NCBI GenBank assembly: GCA_001513075.1
Contig: LFSE01000058.1
Span: 1-49,915, forward strand
Origin: Clostridiales bacterium DTU074
GTDB lineage: Bacteria > Bacillota > Clostridia > Caldicoprobacterales > Caldicoprobacteraceae
Direction of reading: 5' to 3'
DNA: 49,915 bases
Position numbers and translations under genes: made by a program. This document shows, one piece after another, positions 35,120-45,923 of this stretch; position 1 is the stretch's first letter, and each line of letters starts with the position of its first letter. The notes under the pieces were generated by a model. It ran no database searches. It was not told where the DNA came from and was given only the letters and a program-made list of their open reading frames with translations.

Positions 35120-36655
35120 ATGCCCAAAAAGATATATATTTTTGATACCACCCTCCGGGATGGCGAACAGTCACCGGGAGCCAGCTTGAATACCCATGAA
35201 AAATTGGAGATTGCCAAACAGCTTGAACGGCTTGGGGTGGATGCCATAGAAGCCGGCTTTCCCATTGCGTCGAAGGGGGATTTCCAGGCTGTAAGGACTA
35301 TTGCACAAAATGTGAGAAAGCCGGTCATAGTGGCTTTGGCCCGGGCGGTGAAGCAGGATATTGACAGAGCCTGGGAAGCCATACAATATGCGGCTAAACC
35401 CCGGATTCACACCTTTATTGCAACGTCGGATATTCATATGAAATATAAGCTGAAAATGGAGCCCGAGGAAGTCTTAAAGCGGGCCGTTGAAATGGTATCC
35501 TATGCCAAAACCCTGTGCGATGACGTGGAGTTTTCGCCCGAGGATGGGACCAGAACCCGTCCGGAATTCCTCTATAAGATATTGGAAGTAGTTATCGACG
35601 CTGGCGCTACCGTTCTCAACATACCTGACACGGTAGGCTATGCAATGCCCGATGAGTTTGGGGCTCTTATAAGAGGAATCAGGGAAAATGTAGCCGGCAT
35701 TGAAAATGTTATACTGAGCGTGCACTGCCACAACGATCTTGGCCTGGCGGTGGCCAATTCCCTGGCAGCAATCCAAAACGGGGCTCAACAGGTGGAATGT
35801 ACCGTGAACGGTCTGGGTGAAAGGGCGGGGAATGCCGCTATGGAAGAGATCGTAATGGCATTGAAAACTCGAAGCGATTTGTTCGACTACTATACCGATA
35901 TAGTTACCGAGCAAATTTACCGCACCAGCACCATGGTCAGCCATTTGACCGGCATGCACATACAGGCAAATAAAGCGATTGTCGGAAGCAATGCCTTTGC
36001 TCATGAGTCGGGAATACATCAGCATGGCATACTGAGCAATCGCCAAACCTACGAAATAATGACCCCCGAATCAATTGGGTTGAAGCAGAGTCAGATGGTG
36101 TTAGGCAAACACTCTGGGCGGCATGCCTTTGAAGAAAGGCTTAAGGAACTGGGCTTTTCCAATCTTACACAGGATGAAATAAATGTGGCCTTTGAGAGGT
36201 TTAAGGATCTTGCTGACAAGAAAAAGTATGTGATGGATAAGGATATCGAAGCTTTGATAAATGAGAAGGTACTGAAAGTGCCCGAGACCTATGAACTTGA
36301 ATACTTTCATATATCCAGCGGCAATACCCTGGTTGCAACCTCCACCGTTAAGATCAGCTGCGATAAGGGAGTGTATGAAGAGGCAGCATGCGGAGATGGT
36401 CCGGTGGACGCTACCTTTAAAGCCATTGATCGGGCTATCGGAGTGGAGGTAAAGTTGGAGGATTATTACTTAAGGGCTGTAACTAGCGGTAAGGACGCCC
36501 TGGGAGAAGTTACGGTTAAAATAAGCAAAAATGGTGATATATATATCGGCCGCGGGCTTAGCACTGACATTATAGAGGCAAGCGCCAAAGCCTATATAAA
36601 TGCCATTAACAAGATGATATTAGCTCAAAACGGAAAAAACGGCAATCAAATCTAA
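35120..36655 (+). CDS. leuA: 2-isopropylmalate synthase
   Basis: Committed step of leucine synthesis: acetyl-CoA plus 2-oxoisovalerate. The 511 residues have the DRE-TIM barrel start [20 protein letters not shown], the metal motif [42 protein letters not shown], and the C-terminal regulatory LeuA dimer domain (about 390-505; [13 protein letters not shown]). Full length, so leucine feedback is expected. GGGGG upstream sets the ATG at 35120. Confidence 0.97.
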   Translation: MPKKIYIFDTTLRDGEQSPGASLNTHEKLEIAKQLERLGVDAIEAGFPIASKGDFQAVRTIAQNVRKPVIVALARAVKQDIDRAWEAIQYAAKPRIHTFIATSDIHMKYKLKMEPEEVLKRAVEMVSYAKTLCDDVEFSPEDGTRTRPEFLYKILEVVIDAGATVLNIPDTVGYAMPDEFGALIRGIRENVAGIENVILSVHCHNDLGLAVANSLAAIQNGAQQVECTVNGLGERAGNAAMEEIVMALKTRSDLFDYYTDIVTEQIYRTSTMVSHLTGMHIQANKAIVGSNAFAHESGIHQHGILSNRQTYEIMTPESIGLKQSQMVLGKHSGRHAFEERLKELGFSNLTQDEINVAFERFKDLADKKKYVMDKDIEALINEKVLKVPETYELEYFHISSGNTLVATSTVKISCDKGVYEEAACGDGPVDATFKAIDRAIGVEVKLEDYYLRAVTSGKDALGEVTVKISKNGDIYIGRGLSTDIIEASAKAYINAINKMILAQNGKNGNQI

Positions 36656-36680
36656 ATACGTGAAAGGAGAGGATGAACAG

Positions 36681-38269
36681 ATGGGAATTGCTTAAAAGGA
36701 AAAAAAATATTCATTTATGACAGCACTTTAAGGGATGGAGCCCAAGCCGAGGGGATTTCTTTTACCGTGGCTGATAAGCTGAAGATTGTGAAAAAATTGG
36801 ATGAATTTGGCGTTGACTATATCGAAGCCGGCAATCCGGGTTCCAATCCCAAGGATCTTGAGTTTTTTGAAAGGGTAAAAACCTTGGAGCTGACCAACGC
36901 AAAACTGGTCGCTTTTGGGAGTACCCGAAGGGCGGGCAGACATCACGAACAGGACGCAAATTTGGCAGCTCTTTTAGGAACGGACACAGCAGCAGTTGCT
37001 ATATTTGGGAAGAGCTGGGACTTCCATGTAACCGAGGTTATTAACACCACCCTGGATGAAAATCTCCGAATGATATATGATTCGGTATCATATATGAAGA
37101 GTAAGGGAAAGGAAGTCATATTCGACGCCGAACACTTTTTTGACGGATACAAGGCTAACCCCAAATATGCGGTACGGGCTCTTGAAGCGGCTGCTGAAGC
37201 CGGAGCCGACTGGCTTGTTTTATGCGACACCAACGGAGGGGCTTTCCCCAGCGAGATAACTCAAATCGTAAGGGAGATGGTAAAGCAATTTACTCCCGTA
37301 TCCATAGGCATACACTGCCATAACGATGGCGGGATGGCAGTCGCCAACTCCATAGTGGCGGTGGAACAGGGTGCTGTACAGGTACAGGGCACTATTAACG
37401 GGTACGGCGAGCGATGCGGAAATGCAAACCTGTGTAACATTATACCAAACCTGCAGCTTAAATACGGGGTATTGTGTATCCCGGAAGAAAAAATGGCAGA
37501 GCTGACACCTATGTCCCGCTATATCAGCGAACTGGCCAATATGGCGCCTAACGAGCGGGAGCCGTATACAGGCAACTGTGCCTTTGCCCATAAAGGCGGT
37601 ATGCATATCGATGCCATACTTAAGAATCCTGCATCTTTTGAGCATATTCCGCCTGAAAAGGTGGGCAACGAACGGAGGATTCTGATGTCCGAAGTAGCCG
37701 GTCGCAGTACGGTGCTGACCAAGATTCAGAAAGTAGTGCCATGGGTTACAAAGTCATCTCCCGAAACGCAGAAGATATTGGATGAGCTTAAGCGATTGGA
37801 ACACGAAGGCTATCAATTTGAAGGAGCCGAGAGTTCCTTTGAACTTATGATAAGAAGAGCCCTGGGCAAGGACCATAAATTCTTTGATGTAAAGGATTTT
37901 CGGGTGTTGTGTGAAGAACACTGGCAGGGTGATTACAGTGCTTCTGCGATAATAAAGGTAAGGGTAAACGGGGTTGAAGAGGTGACAGCCGCTGAAGGGG
38001 ATGGCCCGGTAAATGCGCTGGATAAAGCGCTGCGTAAAGCTCTGGAATTCTTTTATCCTCAACTTAAGAAAATGCGGCTTACTGATTATAAGGTCCGGGT
38101 ACTGGATACATCCAAGGCCACCGCAGCCAAGGTAAGGGTTCATATTGAATCAACCGACGGCGAAAAGGTATGGGGTACTGTAGGAGTGTCCACCAATATA
38201 ATAGAGGCCAGCTGGAACGCGCTGATTGATTCAATAGAGTATTTTCTCTATAATGAAATGGGGATGTAG
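36681..38269 (+). CDS. cimA: (R)-citramalate synthase, 5' end out of frame with any usual start
   Basis: Condenses pyruvate and acetyl-CoA to citramalate for threonine-independent isoleucine synthesis. YDSTLRDGAQAEGISFTVAD, then AGNPGSNPKDLEFFE and a LeuA-type C-terminal dimer domain, are typical of the CimA family. The frame carrying the catalytic TLRDGAQ motif is open from 36677 but has no ATG, GTG or TTG before GTG 36767, which would delete that motif. The well-placed ATG at 36681 (AAAGGAGAGG upstream) runs ATG GGA ATT GCT TAA; one extra T would give MGIALKGKKIFIYDST. The ATG at 36673 would join the frame if the A8 run at 36700-36707 were read as seven A. So this is a one-base deletion, a sequencing error, or recoding. 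Confidence 0.85.
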
Positions 38270-38285
38270 GAAGGGGCTGAAATAA

Positions 38286-39551
38286 ATGGGAATGACCATG
38301 ACGCAAAAAATACTTGCTGCCCATGCGGGTTTGGATAAGGTTGAGGCAGGGCAGCTCATAATGGCTAAGCTTGATTTGGTTTTAGGAAATGATATCACGG
38401 CTCCCGTTGCTATCCGCGAGTTTAAGCGGATGGGAGTGCGGCAGGTATTTGATAAAAAAAAGGTGGCTTTGGTTCCCGATCATTTTACACCCAATAAGGA
38501 TATCAAGTCAGCCGAGCAATGCAAGATGATAAGGGAATTTGCCTATGATATGGATATAGAAAATTATTTTGAGATAGGCCAGATGGGAGTGGAGCATGCT
38601 CTGCTCCCCGAAAAAGGCCTGGTTGTCCCCGGAGATGTGGTAATCGGTGCCGATTCCCATACCTGTACCTATGGCGCTTTAGGTGCCTTTTCAACGGGGG
38701 TGGGCAGCACCGATATGGCGGCTGGGATGGCTACCGGCCAGGCCTGGTTTAAGGTACCCGAGGCCATTAAGTTCGTTCTGAAAGGCAGCCTCGGTAAATG
38801 GGTCAGCGGAAAGGATGTCATACTTCATATCATAGGCATGATAGGTGTAGACGGTGCCCTCTATCAGTCCATGGAATTTGACGGCGAGGGCTTAAGCAGC
38901 CTGTCAATGGACGATCGATTTACCATAGCCAATATGGCCATAGAAGCCGGAGCCAAGAACGGAATATTTCCTGTGGACGATGCAACCATAGAGTACGTAA
39001 AGGAGCATTCCGACAGGGAGTATAAAGTTTATGAAGCCGACGAAGATGCCCGATACAGGGAAGTTTTCGAGATCGATCTGTCATCGATCACGCCTACCGT
39101 TGCCTTTCCCCACCTGCCCGAAAATGTGAGGACATTTGATCATATAGACGAGATTCCAATTCATCAGGTGGTAATCGGCTCGTGTACCAATGGGCGGCTT
39201 GGGGATCTCAGGATTGCGGCTCAAATACTAAAGGGTCATAAAGTGCATCCCCGTGTGAGGGCAATCGTAATTCCCGCCACTCAGAATATATATCTCCAGG
39301 CAATGCGGGAAGGCCTTCTGGAGATATTTATAGAAGCCGGTGCGGTTGTCAGCACACCAACCTGCGGTCCATGTCTTGGCGGGCATATGGGAATCCTTGC
39401 CAAAGGAGAAAGAGCCGTTGCTACCACCAACAGGAACTTTGTGGGCCGAATGGGGCATCCCGAGAGCGAGGTGTACCTGGCCAGCCCGGCGGTGGCCGCT
39501 GCTTCGGCCATAACCGGGAAAATTTCTTCTCCCGAGGAGGTAATGAAATGA
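38286..39551 (+). CDS. leuC: 3-isopropylmalate dehydratase large subunit
   Basis: Aconitase-family [4Fe-4S] enzyme. The 421 residues are the shorter, archaeal/clostridial-type LeuC. Motifs are [40 protein letters not shown], and the cluster ligands in [14 protein letters not shown] and [13 protein letters not shown]. It probably also processes citramalate in the isoleucine branch with LeuD. The stop overlaps the leuD ATG as ATGA. Confidence 0.96.
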   Translation: MGMTMTQKILAAHAGLDKVEAGQLIMAKLDLVLGNDITAPVAIREFKRMGVRQVFDKKKVALVPDHFTPNKDIKSAEQCKMIREFAYDMDIENYFEIGQMGVEHALLPEKGLVVPGDVVIGADSHTCTYGALGAFSTGVGSTDMAAGMATGQAWFKVPEAIKFVLKGSLGKWVSGKDVILHIIGMIGVDGALYQSMEFDGEGLSSLSMDDRFTIANMAIEAGAKNGIFPVDDATIEYVKEHSDREYKVYEADEDARYREVFEIDLSSITPTVAFPHLPENVRTFDHIDEIPIHQVVIGSCTNGRLGDLRIAAQILKGHKVHPRVRAIVIPATQNIYLQAMREGLLEIFIEAGAVVSTPTCGPCLGGHMGILAKGERAVATTNRNFVGRMGHPESEVYLASPAVAAASAITGKISSPEEVMK

Positions 39552-40045
39552 TTGAAGGAAAAGCTATCAAATATGGAAATAATGTGGACACCGACGTTAT
39601 TATTCCGGCGCGCTATTTGAGCACCAGTGATCCGGCTGAGCTGGCGGCCCACTGTTTTGAAGATCTGGACCCTTCTTTTAAGGATAAGGTGCAAGCGGGA
39701 GATATTGTTGTGGCCGGTACCAATTTCGGCTGTGGTTCCTCCAGGGAACACGCGCCCATAGCCATTAAGGCTTCGGGAATAAGCTGTATCATAGCCGAGA
39801 CCTTTGCGCGAATATTTTACCGCAATGCTTTGAACATAGGCCTGCCTATAATGGAGTGTCCGGAAGCTGCGCGGGATATACGGGATGGAGATCGGGTTGC
39901 TGTGGATTTGGCCAATGGGATCATTACCAACATAACCACCGGCTGCACATACAAAGCCGCACCCTTCCCGCCATTTATGCAGGAACTCATAGAGGCCGGC
40001 GGGCTTGTAAAATATGTCAGTGAGAAAATGGGGGAAGACAGATGA
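39548..40045 (+). CDS. leuD: 3-isopropylmalate dehydratase small subunit
   Basis: Swivel-domain partner of LeuC. The start is ATG 39548 ([20 protein letters not shown], 165 residues), overlapping leuC by four bases; a longer frame upstream is only a shadow of leuC. The substrate-loop motif [20 protein letters not shown] and [13 protein letters not shown] are present. Its short length matches the archaeal-type LeuC/LeuD pair. Confidence 0.96.
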   Translation: MIEGKAIKYGNNVDTDVIIPARYLSTSDPAELAAHCFEDLDPSFKDKVQAGDIVVAGTNFGCGSSREHAPIAIKASGISCIIAETFARIFYRNALNIGLPIMECPEAARDIRDGDRVAVDLANGIITNITTGCTYKAAPFPPFMQELIEAGGLVKYVSEKMGEDR

Positions 40046-41112
40046 AAATTGCCGTAATACCAGGGGATGGTATAGGACCTGAAGTAATTGAACAAACCAT
40101 TGTGGTACTGAACGCCGTAGGGCGTAAATGGGGTCATCGCTTTTGTTTTGAAAATGTACTGATGGGGGGAGCTGCTCTGGATACGGTGGGCGTTCCCCTT
40201 CCCGAGGAAACCCTGGAAATCTGCCGTGCCAGCGACGCCGTACTTCTTGGGGCGGTCGGCGGGCCCAAATGGGATGATCTGCCGGGGAATCTGAGGCCGG
40301 AAGCGGGCCTGCTGGGCATTCGAAAGGGACTTGGGCTGTTTGCCAATATAAGGCCGGCCAAGCTGTTCCCCCAGCTTAGGTCGGCTTCAACCCTGAAGGA
40401 AGAGGTCTTTGTGGATGGCGGGCTGGATATACTGGTAGTGCGCGAGCTGACCGGGGATTTGTACTTCGGGGACAAGGGGCGGGAGGATATTCCCGGTGGA
40501 GGCCAGCGGGCCTGGGATGTGGCTGTATATTCCACACCGGAGGTTGAGCGTGTGGCGCGGATTGCCTTCGAAATTGCCAGAGAGCGACGCCGCAAAGTTA
40601 CGTCGGTAGACAAGGCAAACGTGCTGGAGAGTTCCAGATTGTGGCGGGAAGTAGTATCCAGGGTAGGGAAGGAGTACCAGGATATTGAGCTTAACCATAT
40701 GTACGTGGATAATGCTGCCATGCAGCTTGTGAGGAATCCGTCACAGTTTGATGTTATTCTCACTACCAATATGTTTGGGGACATACTCAGTGATGAGGCA
40801 GCAATGCTGACCGGCTCTCTGGGCATGCTGCCATCTGCGAGCCTGGGGCAAGGAAGATTGGGGCTTTATGAACCTGTTCACGGTTCTGCCCCCGATATTG
40901 CCGGGCAGGATAAGGCAAACCCCATAGCCACCATATTGAGCGCTGCCATGATGTTGCGTTACAGCTTTGGCTTGAATGAAGAGGCGCTGGCAGTGGAGGA
41001 GGCGGTGGCCAGGGTACTGCAGCAGGGATATAGAACGGGGGACATTGCCAGCCCCGGTACGAGTGTGGTGGGGACCCGGGAGATGGGCCGTCTTATTGCC
41101 GAAAACATATAA
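40042..41112 (+). CDS. leuB: 3-isopropylmalate dehydrogenase
   Basis: NAD-dependent oxidative decarboxylation giving 2-oxoisocaproate; it may also act on the citramalate-derived intermediate. The 356 residues begin [20 protein letters not shown], with [27 protein letters not shown], the metal-binding [16 protein letters not shown], and [20 protein letters not shown]. The ATG overlaps the leuD stop as ATGA. Confidence 0.97.
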   Translation: MKIAVIPGDGIGPEVIEQTIVVLNAVGRKWGHRFCFENVLMGGAALDTVGVPLPEETLEICRASDAVLLGAVGGPKWDDLPGNLRPEAGLLGIRKGLGLFANIRPAKLFPQLRSASTLKEEVFVDGGLDILVVRELTGDLYFGDKGREDIPGGGQRAWDVAVYSTPEVERVARIAFEIARERRRKVTSVDKANVLESSRLWREVVSRVGKEYQDIELNHMYVDNAAMQLVRNPSQFDVILTTNMFGDILSDEAAMLTGSLGMLPSASLGQGRLGLYEPVHGSAPDIAGQDKANPIATILSAAMMLRYSFGLNEEALAVEEAVARVLQQGYRTGDIASPGTSVVGTREMGRLIAENI

Positions 41113-41228
41113 AGTTAAGGACCAAGCTCCCCAAACCGCCGGAGCTGGATGAAATCGATTTTGTGCTGCCGGCTGTGTATGATACATGTTTTTACCGGTG
41201 GCCGGATTCTGACAGGAGGACAGGGCTG

Positions 41229-42107
41229 ATGTATAATTCCCCAGGAGTTAAAAAAATAAGAAGGTATTCTGTCAACAAACCCCGCTTTATATGCACAATC
41301 ATTGTTGCAGCGGTTATTCTAGGCTTAATGCTAAGCCTTCCGTCCTGGTTTGAGGATATTATATATCCTCCTTATAGGATAGGGGATTTTTCATCAGAAC
41401 ATCTGCAGATGTACTTCAGTATAGGAGAAGAATACAGCGTCCCGTGGTACTATCTGGCTGCCATCGATATGGTGGAGAGGCCTGACAATGAAGAGACAGA
41501 ATCAGGGCGTATCAGCCGAATTGCCATACATCTGCGTGGTATTGAGGATATAGATCAGCTTGACGATTTGCTTGGGGATTATAGGAATGATAAGAAATTT
41601 ATAAGGGATGTAAAAAATCAGGTAAGGCGATTTAGGATTCTGAAGCGAATATATGAGGATAAAGTATTTCCCATTGCAGCAGGATATGAATATGACTATA
41701 AGGATGGCTTTGGTGATGCCCGTACATATGGGGGCAATAGGAGCCATGAGGGTATCGATATAATGTGCGACAAAGGGGTTCCCGTTGTGTCGGTGTGTGA
41801 CGGGGTTGTGGAGAAAAAGGGATGGCTGGAGCTTGGCGGATGGCGACTGGGAATCCGCGGCGACGATGGCATCTATTATTACTACGCCCATTTCTCCAGA
41901 TATCATGAGGATATTGATGAGGGCAGCAGGGTAAAAAAAGGGCAGGTTATTGGCTATGCCGGTGATTCAGGCTATGGGGGCGAAGGAACCACCGGCAAGT
42001 TTGCTCCCCATCTTCACTTTGGGATGTATGAGGGACGGAATGAGGTAGCGGTTAATCCCTATCCGTTCCTCAAAGTATGGGAAAGATCAAAAATTTTGGT
42101 TCAGTAG
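41229..42107 (+). CDS. M23-family metallopeptidase, membrane-anchored
   Basis: A 292-residue protein from the ATG at 41229 (MYNSPGVKKIRRYSVNKPRF) with GGAGG upstream. It has an N-terminal membrane helix (about 21-38), a middle region of unknown fold (40-165) and a C-terminal LytM/M23 domain. Zinc ligands are in NRSHEGIDIMC (His, Asp) and HLHFGMYEG (second His of HxH), with YYAHFSRY as the other conserved His. It probably cuts peptidoglycan cross-bridges. Its place inside a biosynthetic operon, about 115 bases after leuB, is unexpected. Confidence 0.88.
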   Translation: MYNSPGVKKIRRYSVNKPRFICTIIVAAVILGLMLSLPSWFEDIIYPPYRIGDFSSEHLQMYFSIGEEYSVPWYYLAAIDMVERPDNEETESGRISRIAIHLRGIEDIDQLDDLLGDYRNDKKFIRDVKNQVRRFRILKRIYEDKVFPIAAGYEYDYKDGFGDARTYGGNRSHEGIDIMCDKGVPVVSVCDGVVEKKGWLELGGWRLGIRGDDGIYYYYAHFSRYHEDIDEGSRVKKGQVIGYAGDSGYGGEGTTGKFAPHLHFGMYEGRNEVAVNPYPFLKVWERSKILVQ

Positions 42108-42149
42108 TATTTTGTATAACAATTTATGCATATTGCCGGGGGTGATAGA

Positions 42150-42731
42150 GTGAATGTCCGCGAAGCTATCAGAGCGAGAAGAACCATAAGGAAGTATCAG
42201 CAGGAACGGATTCCGCTTAAGGTGCTTGAAGAGCTGGTGGATGGCGCAAGGCTGGCGCCGTCGGCAACCAATAGGCAGCCGATAGAATATCTGGTGGTGG
42301 AGGATCCGGCATTGCTTGAACCGGTATTTGGTACCCTGAGCTGGGCAGGCTATATCAAGCCCCACGGTACGCCGAAAGAAGGCGAGAAGCCGGTGGCTTA
42401 TATAGTATTTCTTGTAAGGCGGGAATTTGATGATGTATTGGCTAAATATGACATAGGAGCTGCTGCCCAGAATATACTTCTGGGAGCGCTGGAATACGGG
42501 ATCGGCGGTTGTATAATTGGCTCGGTTAAAAGGGATGAACTTAGAAAGATACTCCAAATTCCCGAGGAATATGTGATTGATTGCGTGATATCCTTAGGAT
42601 ATGCAGCCGAAAAATCGGTGGCCGAAGATGAGCGGGGTTCCATAAAGTATTATAAGGATCAGGACGGAGTTATGCATGTGCCAAAGCGCCGCCTTAAGGA
42701 TATAATGCACATAAATAGTATAAACCGATAA
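42150..42731 (+). CDS. Nitroreductase family flavoprotein
   Basis: A 193-residue FMN-dependent oxidoreductase-like protein from the GTG at 42150 (VNVREAIRARRTIRKYQQER) behind GGGGGTG; an ATG at 42126 is in frame but contains that site. The family start AIRARRTIRKYQ, LAPSATNRQPIEYLVVED, and DIGAAAQNILLGALEYGIGG with IPEEYVIDCVISLGYAAE are visible. The substrate is unknown. It lies between the M23 gene and ilvD on the same strand and is probably co-transcribed. Confidence 0.88.
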   Translation: MNVREAIRARRTIRKYQQERIPLKVLEELVDGARLAPSATNRQPIEYLVVEDPALLEPVFGTLSWAGYIKPHGTPKEGEKPVAYIVFLVRREFDDVLAKYDIGAAAQNILLGALEYGIGGCIIGSVKRDELRKILQIPEEYVIDCVISLGYAAEKSVAEDERGSIKYYKDQDGVMHVPKRRLKDIMHINSINR

Positions 42732-42761
42732 TAATTGAAATTGAGTAAGGAGCGTAAATCC

Positions 42762-44420
42762 ATGATAAGCGATAGGGTAAAAAAAGGTATAGAAAAGGCG
42801 CCTCACCGGTCTTTATTCAAAGCCATGGGATATACAGACGAGGAACTCAGGCGACCACTGATAGGGGTGGTAAATTCTCAGAATGAGATTGTTCCGGGGC
42901 ATATACATCTGGATACCATCGTCCGGGCGGTTAAAGATGGAATACGAATGGCCGGCGGTACCCCCGTCGAATTCTCCACCATCGGAGTATGCGACGGGAT
43001 TGCCATGAACCATGTAGGTATGAAATATTCGCTGGCTTCCAGGGAGCTGATTGCCGACAGCATAGAATCCATGGCCGTTGCTCATGCCTTTGATGGCCTG
43101 GTATTGGTTCCAAACTGCGATAAAATTGTGCCAGGTATGCTTATGGCTTGTGCCAGGCTTAATATACCATCCATCCTGGTGAGCGGGGGGCCGATGCTGG
43201 CCGGCAGAAGGGGAAATCGGGTGCTCGATTTGAATTCGGTATTTGAAGGCGTGGGAGCGGTAAGTGCCGGGAGGATAACCGAAGAAGAATTGAAAGAGAT
43301 AGAGGAGTGTGCCTGCCCGGGATGCGGCTCTTGTTCGGGTATGTTCACGGCCAATTCCATGAACTGTTTGGCAGAAGTTCTGGGGATGGCATTGCCCGGG
43401 AACGGTACTGTACCGGCTGTGTATGCCGAAAGGGTGCGCCTTGCCAAAAAGGCAGGTATGAAGATTATGGAACTGGTTCAAAAGAACATCCGCCCCAGGG
43501 ATATTCTGACAGCAGAGGCTTTCGAAAACGCTCTGACGGTGGATATGGCCCTTGGTTGTTCCACCAATTCGGTGCTGCATCTGACGGCAATTGCCCATGA
43601 AGCAGGGGTAAAGATAGATCTGGATGTGGTGAACAGCATAAGCCAGCGTACGCCCAATCTTTGCAGATTGAGCCCGGCGGGGCCATACCATGTTGAGGAT
43701 CTGTATGCTGCAGGGGGTGTACAGGCCGTTATGAAGGAGCTTTCCAAAAAGAGCCTGCTGCGCCTTGAGCTTTTGACGGTTACCGGGTGCAGCCTTGGTG
43801 CAAATATATCCGATGCCGTGGTTTTGGATCATGAGGTTATAAGGCCTGTTGATCAGCCGTACAGTGCAACCGGCGGGATAGCGGTGCTTAAGGGAAATCT
43901 TGCGCCTGACGGTGCTGTGGTTAAGCGGGCTGCTGTAGCTCCAGAAATGATGGTTCATCAGGGACCGGCCAGAGTCTTTGACTCGGAGGAGGAGGCTTTT
44001 GATGCCATTTTAAAGGGCAGAATCAATAAGGGGGATGTGGTGGTTATCCGCTACGAAGGTCCGAAGGGCGGACCCGGTATGAAGGAGATGCTGTCTCCCA
44101 CATCCGCTATTGCCGGAATGGGGCTTGATAAGGATGTAGCTCTCTTGACCGACGGGCGTTTTTCGGGTGCAACCCGGGGAGCTTCCATAGGGCATATATC
44201 CCCCGAAGCCATGGAAGGAGGCCCTATTGCCGTGGTAAATGAGGGAGATCTGATATGCATTAATATCACCGAAGGCAGGTTGGACATCATGATAAGTCAG
44301 GAGGAGCTCCGGGAACGGCTTGCCAAATGGAAGGCCCCCGAGCCAAAGATTAAGCATGGATATCTGGGGAGGTATGCCAGGCTGGTTACCTCGGCCAGCA
44401 CCGGTGCGGTGTTGAAATAG
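42762..44420 (+). CDS. ilvD: Dihydroxy-acid dehydratase
   Basis: Fe-S enzyme of valine/isoleucine synthesis. The ATG at 42762 ([20 protein letters not shown], 552 residues) has AAGGAG at normal distance; the TTG at 42735 does not. Motifs are [26 protein letters not shown] (first cluster Cys), [38 protein letters not shown], and [20 protein letters not shown]. It is the last gene of the operon and is followed by a strong terminator. Confidence 0.97.
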   Translation: MISDRVKKGIEKAPHRSLFKAMGYTDEELRRPLIGVVNSQNEIVPGHIHLDTIVRAVKDGIRMAGGTPVEFSTIGVCDGIAMNHVGMKYSLASRELIADSIESMAVAHAFDGLVLVPNCDKIVPGMLMACARLNIPSILVSGGPMLAGRRGNRVLDLNSVFEGVGAVSAGRITEEELKEIEECACPGCGSCSGMFTANSMNCLAEVLGMALPGNGTVPAVYAERVRLAKKAGMKIMELVQKNIRPRDILTAEAFENALTVDMALGCSTNSVLHLTAIAHEAGVKIDLDVVNSISQRTPNLCRLSPAGPYHVEDLYAAGGVQAVMKELSKKSLLRLELLTVTGCSLGANISDAVVLDHEVIRPVDQPYSATGGIAVLKGNLAPDGAVVKRAAVAPEMMVHQGPARVFDSEEEAFDAILKGRINKGDVVVIRYEGPKGGPGMKEMLSPTSAIAGMGLDKDVALLTDGRFSGATRGASIGHISPEAMEGGPIAVVNEGDLICINITEGRLDIMISQEELRERLAKWKAPEPKIKHGYLGRYARLVTSASTGAVLK

Positions 44421-44517
44421 TGGGTCCGGGAGTTGGAGGATTTACGGCATGATTTACGCAATGCCAAAGATATATTCATATAGCATATTCTGGTATATTA
44501 ATGATTTGGTTAAGTTG

Positions 44518-44543
44518 GCCGACGTATGTTTCGTCGGCTTTTT
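44518..44543 (+). terminator. Terminator of the ilv-leu operon
   Basis: Stem GCCGACG (44518-44524) with CGTCGGC (44532-44538), loop TATGTTT, then a run of five T. Confidence 0.92.
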
Positions 44544-44977
44544 ACAATTTTGGAATTGACTTATCAAGCTATATATTTTTATAAAAATGATATAGGCTAT
44601 ATAGGAATAAGAATATTTATTATATTTAATGCATAATTTATCTCATAATACAATATATTGTTAGGTATAAAGCAATTTATATAATACATCTATAATATAT
44701 CTTTTAAATAATGTATTATTATACAATGCATAATTAAAAAAAGCCAAGTATATTATAGGCCGGAGCGAGGGGCAATATTGCTGATTTTTGTAGGCTTTTA
44801 TAAAAAATAGTGGTTGTTATGGAAAATGAAAAGTGGTATAATTAGAAATGTTAATTTGATGATATAGTTTATAATGGCCTTTATATTGTATATTTGTATA
44901 TCCTCATCGAAAACGTTCATGTACCGGATATAATTCGAAATATGGTGCGGTGTATAAAGGTCTAAGGAGGAAGTTTG
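44544..44977 (+). promoter_or_regulatory. Upstream region and promoter of the opp operon
   Basis: About 270 bases of very AT-rich DNA (44544-44813) without a recognisable gene, then a sigma-A promoter: -35 TTGTTA (44814-44819), 17-base spacer, perfect -10 TATAAT (44837-44842). A leader of about 125 bases leads to AAGGAGG (44964-44970) and the oppB GTG. I see no classic riboswitch in the leader. Confidence 0.8.
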
Positions 44978-45916
44978 GTGGGTAGGTATATTATTCATCG
45001 AGTTATTTCTATGGTTCTTACCATTTTTTTTATTGTTACAATAACATTTTTTCTAATGCATGCAATACCGGGAGGGCCGTTTACTCGGGAAAAACCTCTG
45101 CCTGAAGCAATTATCAAAGCCCTCAACGAAAAATACAAACTGGATGACCCGGTATGGAAGCAGTATCTGGATTACTGGAAGGATCTATTTCGAGGTGATC
45201 TGGGCCCCTCCTTCCAGCTCAAGCACCGTTCTGTTAATGAACTGATTAGTTTGGGTTTTCCGATTACTGCAAGGTTGGGTTTAGTGTCAATAATATTTAC
45301 GCTGCTTTTGGGAGTGCCGATGGGTATCATTTCTGCCCTTCGCCAGGGAAAATGGGAAGATTATACTACCATGTTTCTTGCAACCCTGGGCGTTACCATA
45401 CCCAGTTTTGTATTGGCCACCGTTCTTATTTATCTCTTTGGAGTTGTATGGAAGGTATTTCCGGTTATGAGCAGTAAACTGACCCGGCCGATAGAATATG
45501 TGATGCCCGTTGTAGCTTTATCGGGCTATTCGCTGTCCTTTATTGCAAGGCTGGTCAGATCCAGCATGCTGGATGTCATAAAGCAGGATTATATACGTAC
45601 GGCCAGGGCAAAAGGCTTAAGTGAATTAAAGGTAATATACAAACATGCATTAAAAAATGCGGTAATTCCGGTGGTTACCTATTTGGGACCTCTGGCAGCG
45701 GGGCTTTTAACCGGAAGCTTCGTTATAGAGAAGCTGTTCTCAATACCGGGTATGGGTGGTTATTTTGTTAACAGCGTGAGCAACAGGGATTATACCATGA
45801 TAATGGGTTCTACCATATTCTACAGTGTGTTGCTGGTTATAATGAATTTTATTGTTGATATTGTATATGTCCTGGTTGATCCTCGAATCAAGCTTGTCAA
45901 TGTAAAGGAGGGGTAA
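44978..45916 (+). CDS. oppB: Oligopeptide ABC transporter permease OppB
   Basis: First permease of the importer, 312 residues from the GTG at 44978 (VGRYIIHRVISMVLTIFFIV), seven bases after AAGGAGG. Six membrane helices are visible. The signature DYIRTARAKGLSELKVIYKH is the EAA-type loop that contacts the ATPases. The N-terminal part with MHAIPGGPF and LDDPVWKQYLDYWKDLFRGD is typical of OppB/DppB. First gene of a five-gene operon. Confidence 0.93.
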   Translation: MGRYIIHRVISMVLTIFFIVTITFFLMHAIPGGPFTREKPLPEAIIKALNEKYKLDDPVWKQYLDYWKDLFRGDLGPSFQLKHRSVNELISLGFPITARLGLVSIIFTLLLGVPMGIISALRQGKWEDYTTMFLATLGVTIPSFVLATVLIYLFGVVWKVFPVMSSKLTRPIEYVMPVVALSGYSLSFIARLVRSSMLDVIKQDYIRTARAKGLSELKVIYKHALKNAVIPVVTYLGPLAAGLLTGSFVIEKLFSIPGMGGYFVNSVSNRDYTMIMGSTIFYSVLLVIMNFIVDIVYVLVDPRIKLVNVKEG

Positions 45917-45923
45917 GAGGGGA

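Noticed and set aside
35474-36046. 190-codon minus-strand frame opposite leuA
   Set aside because: Shadow of leuA in its most conserved section.
42813-43958. 381-codon minus-strand frame opposite ilvD
   Set aside because: ilvD is unmistakable on the plus strand with all Fe-S motifs; the antisense frame is rich in His, Gly and Pro, typical of a shadow.
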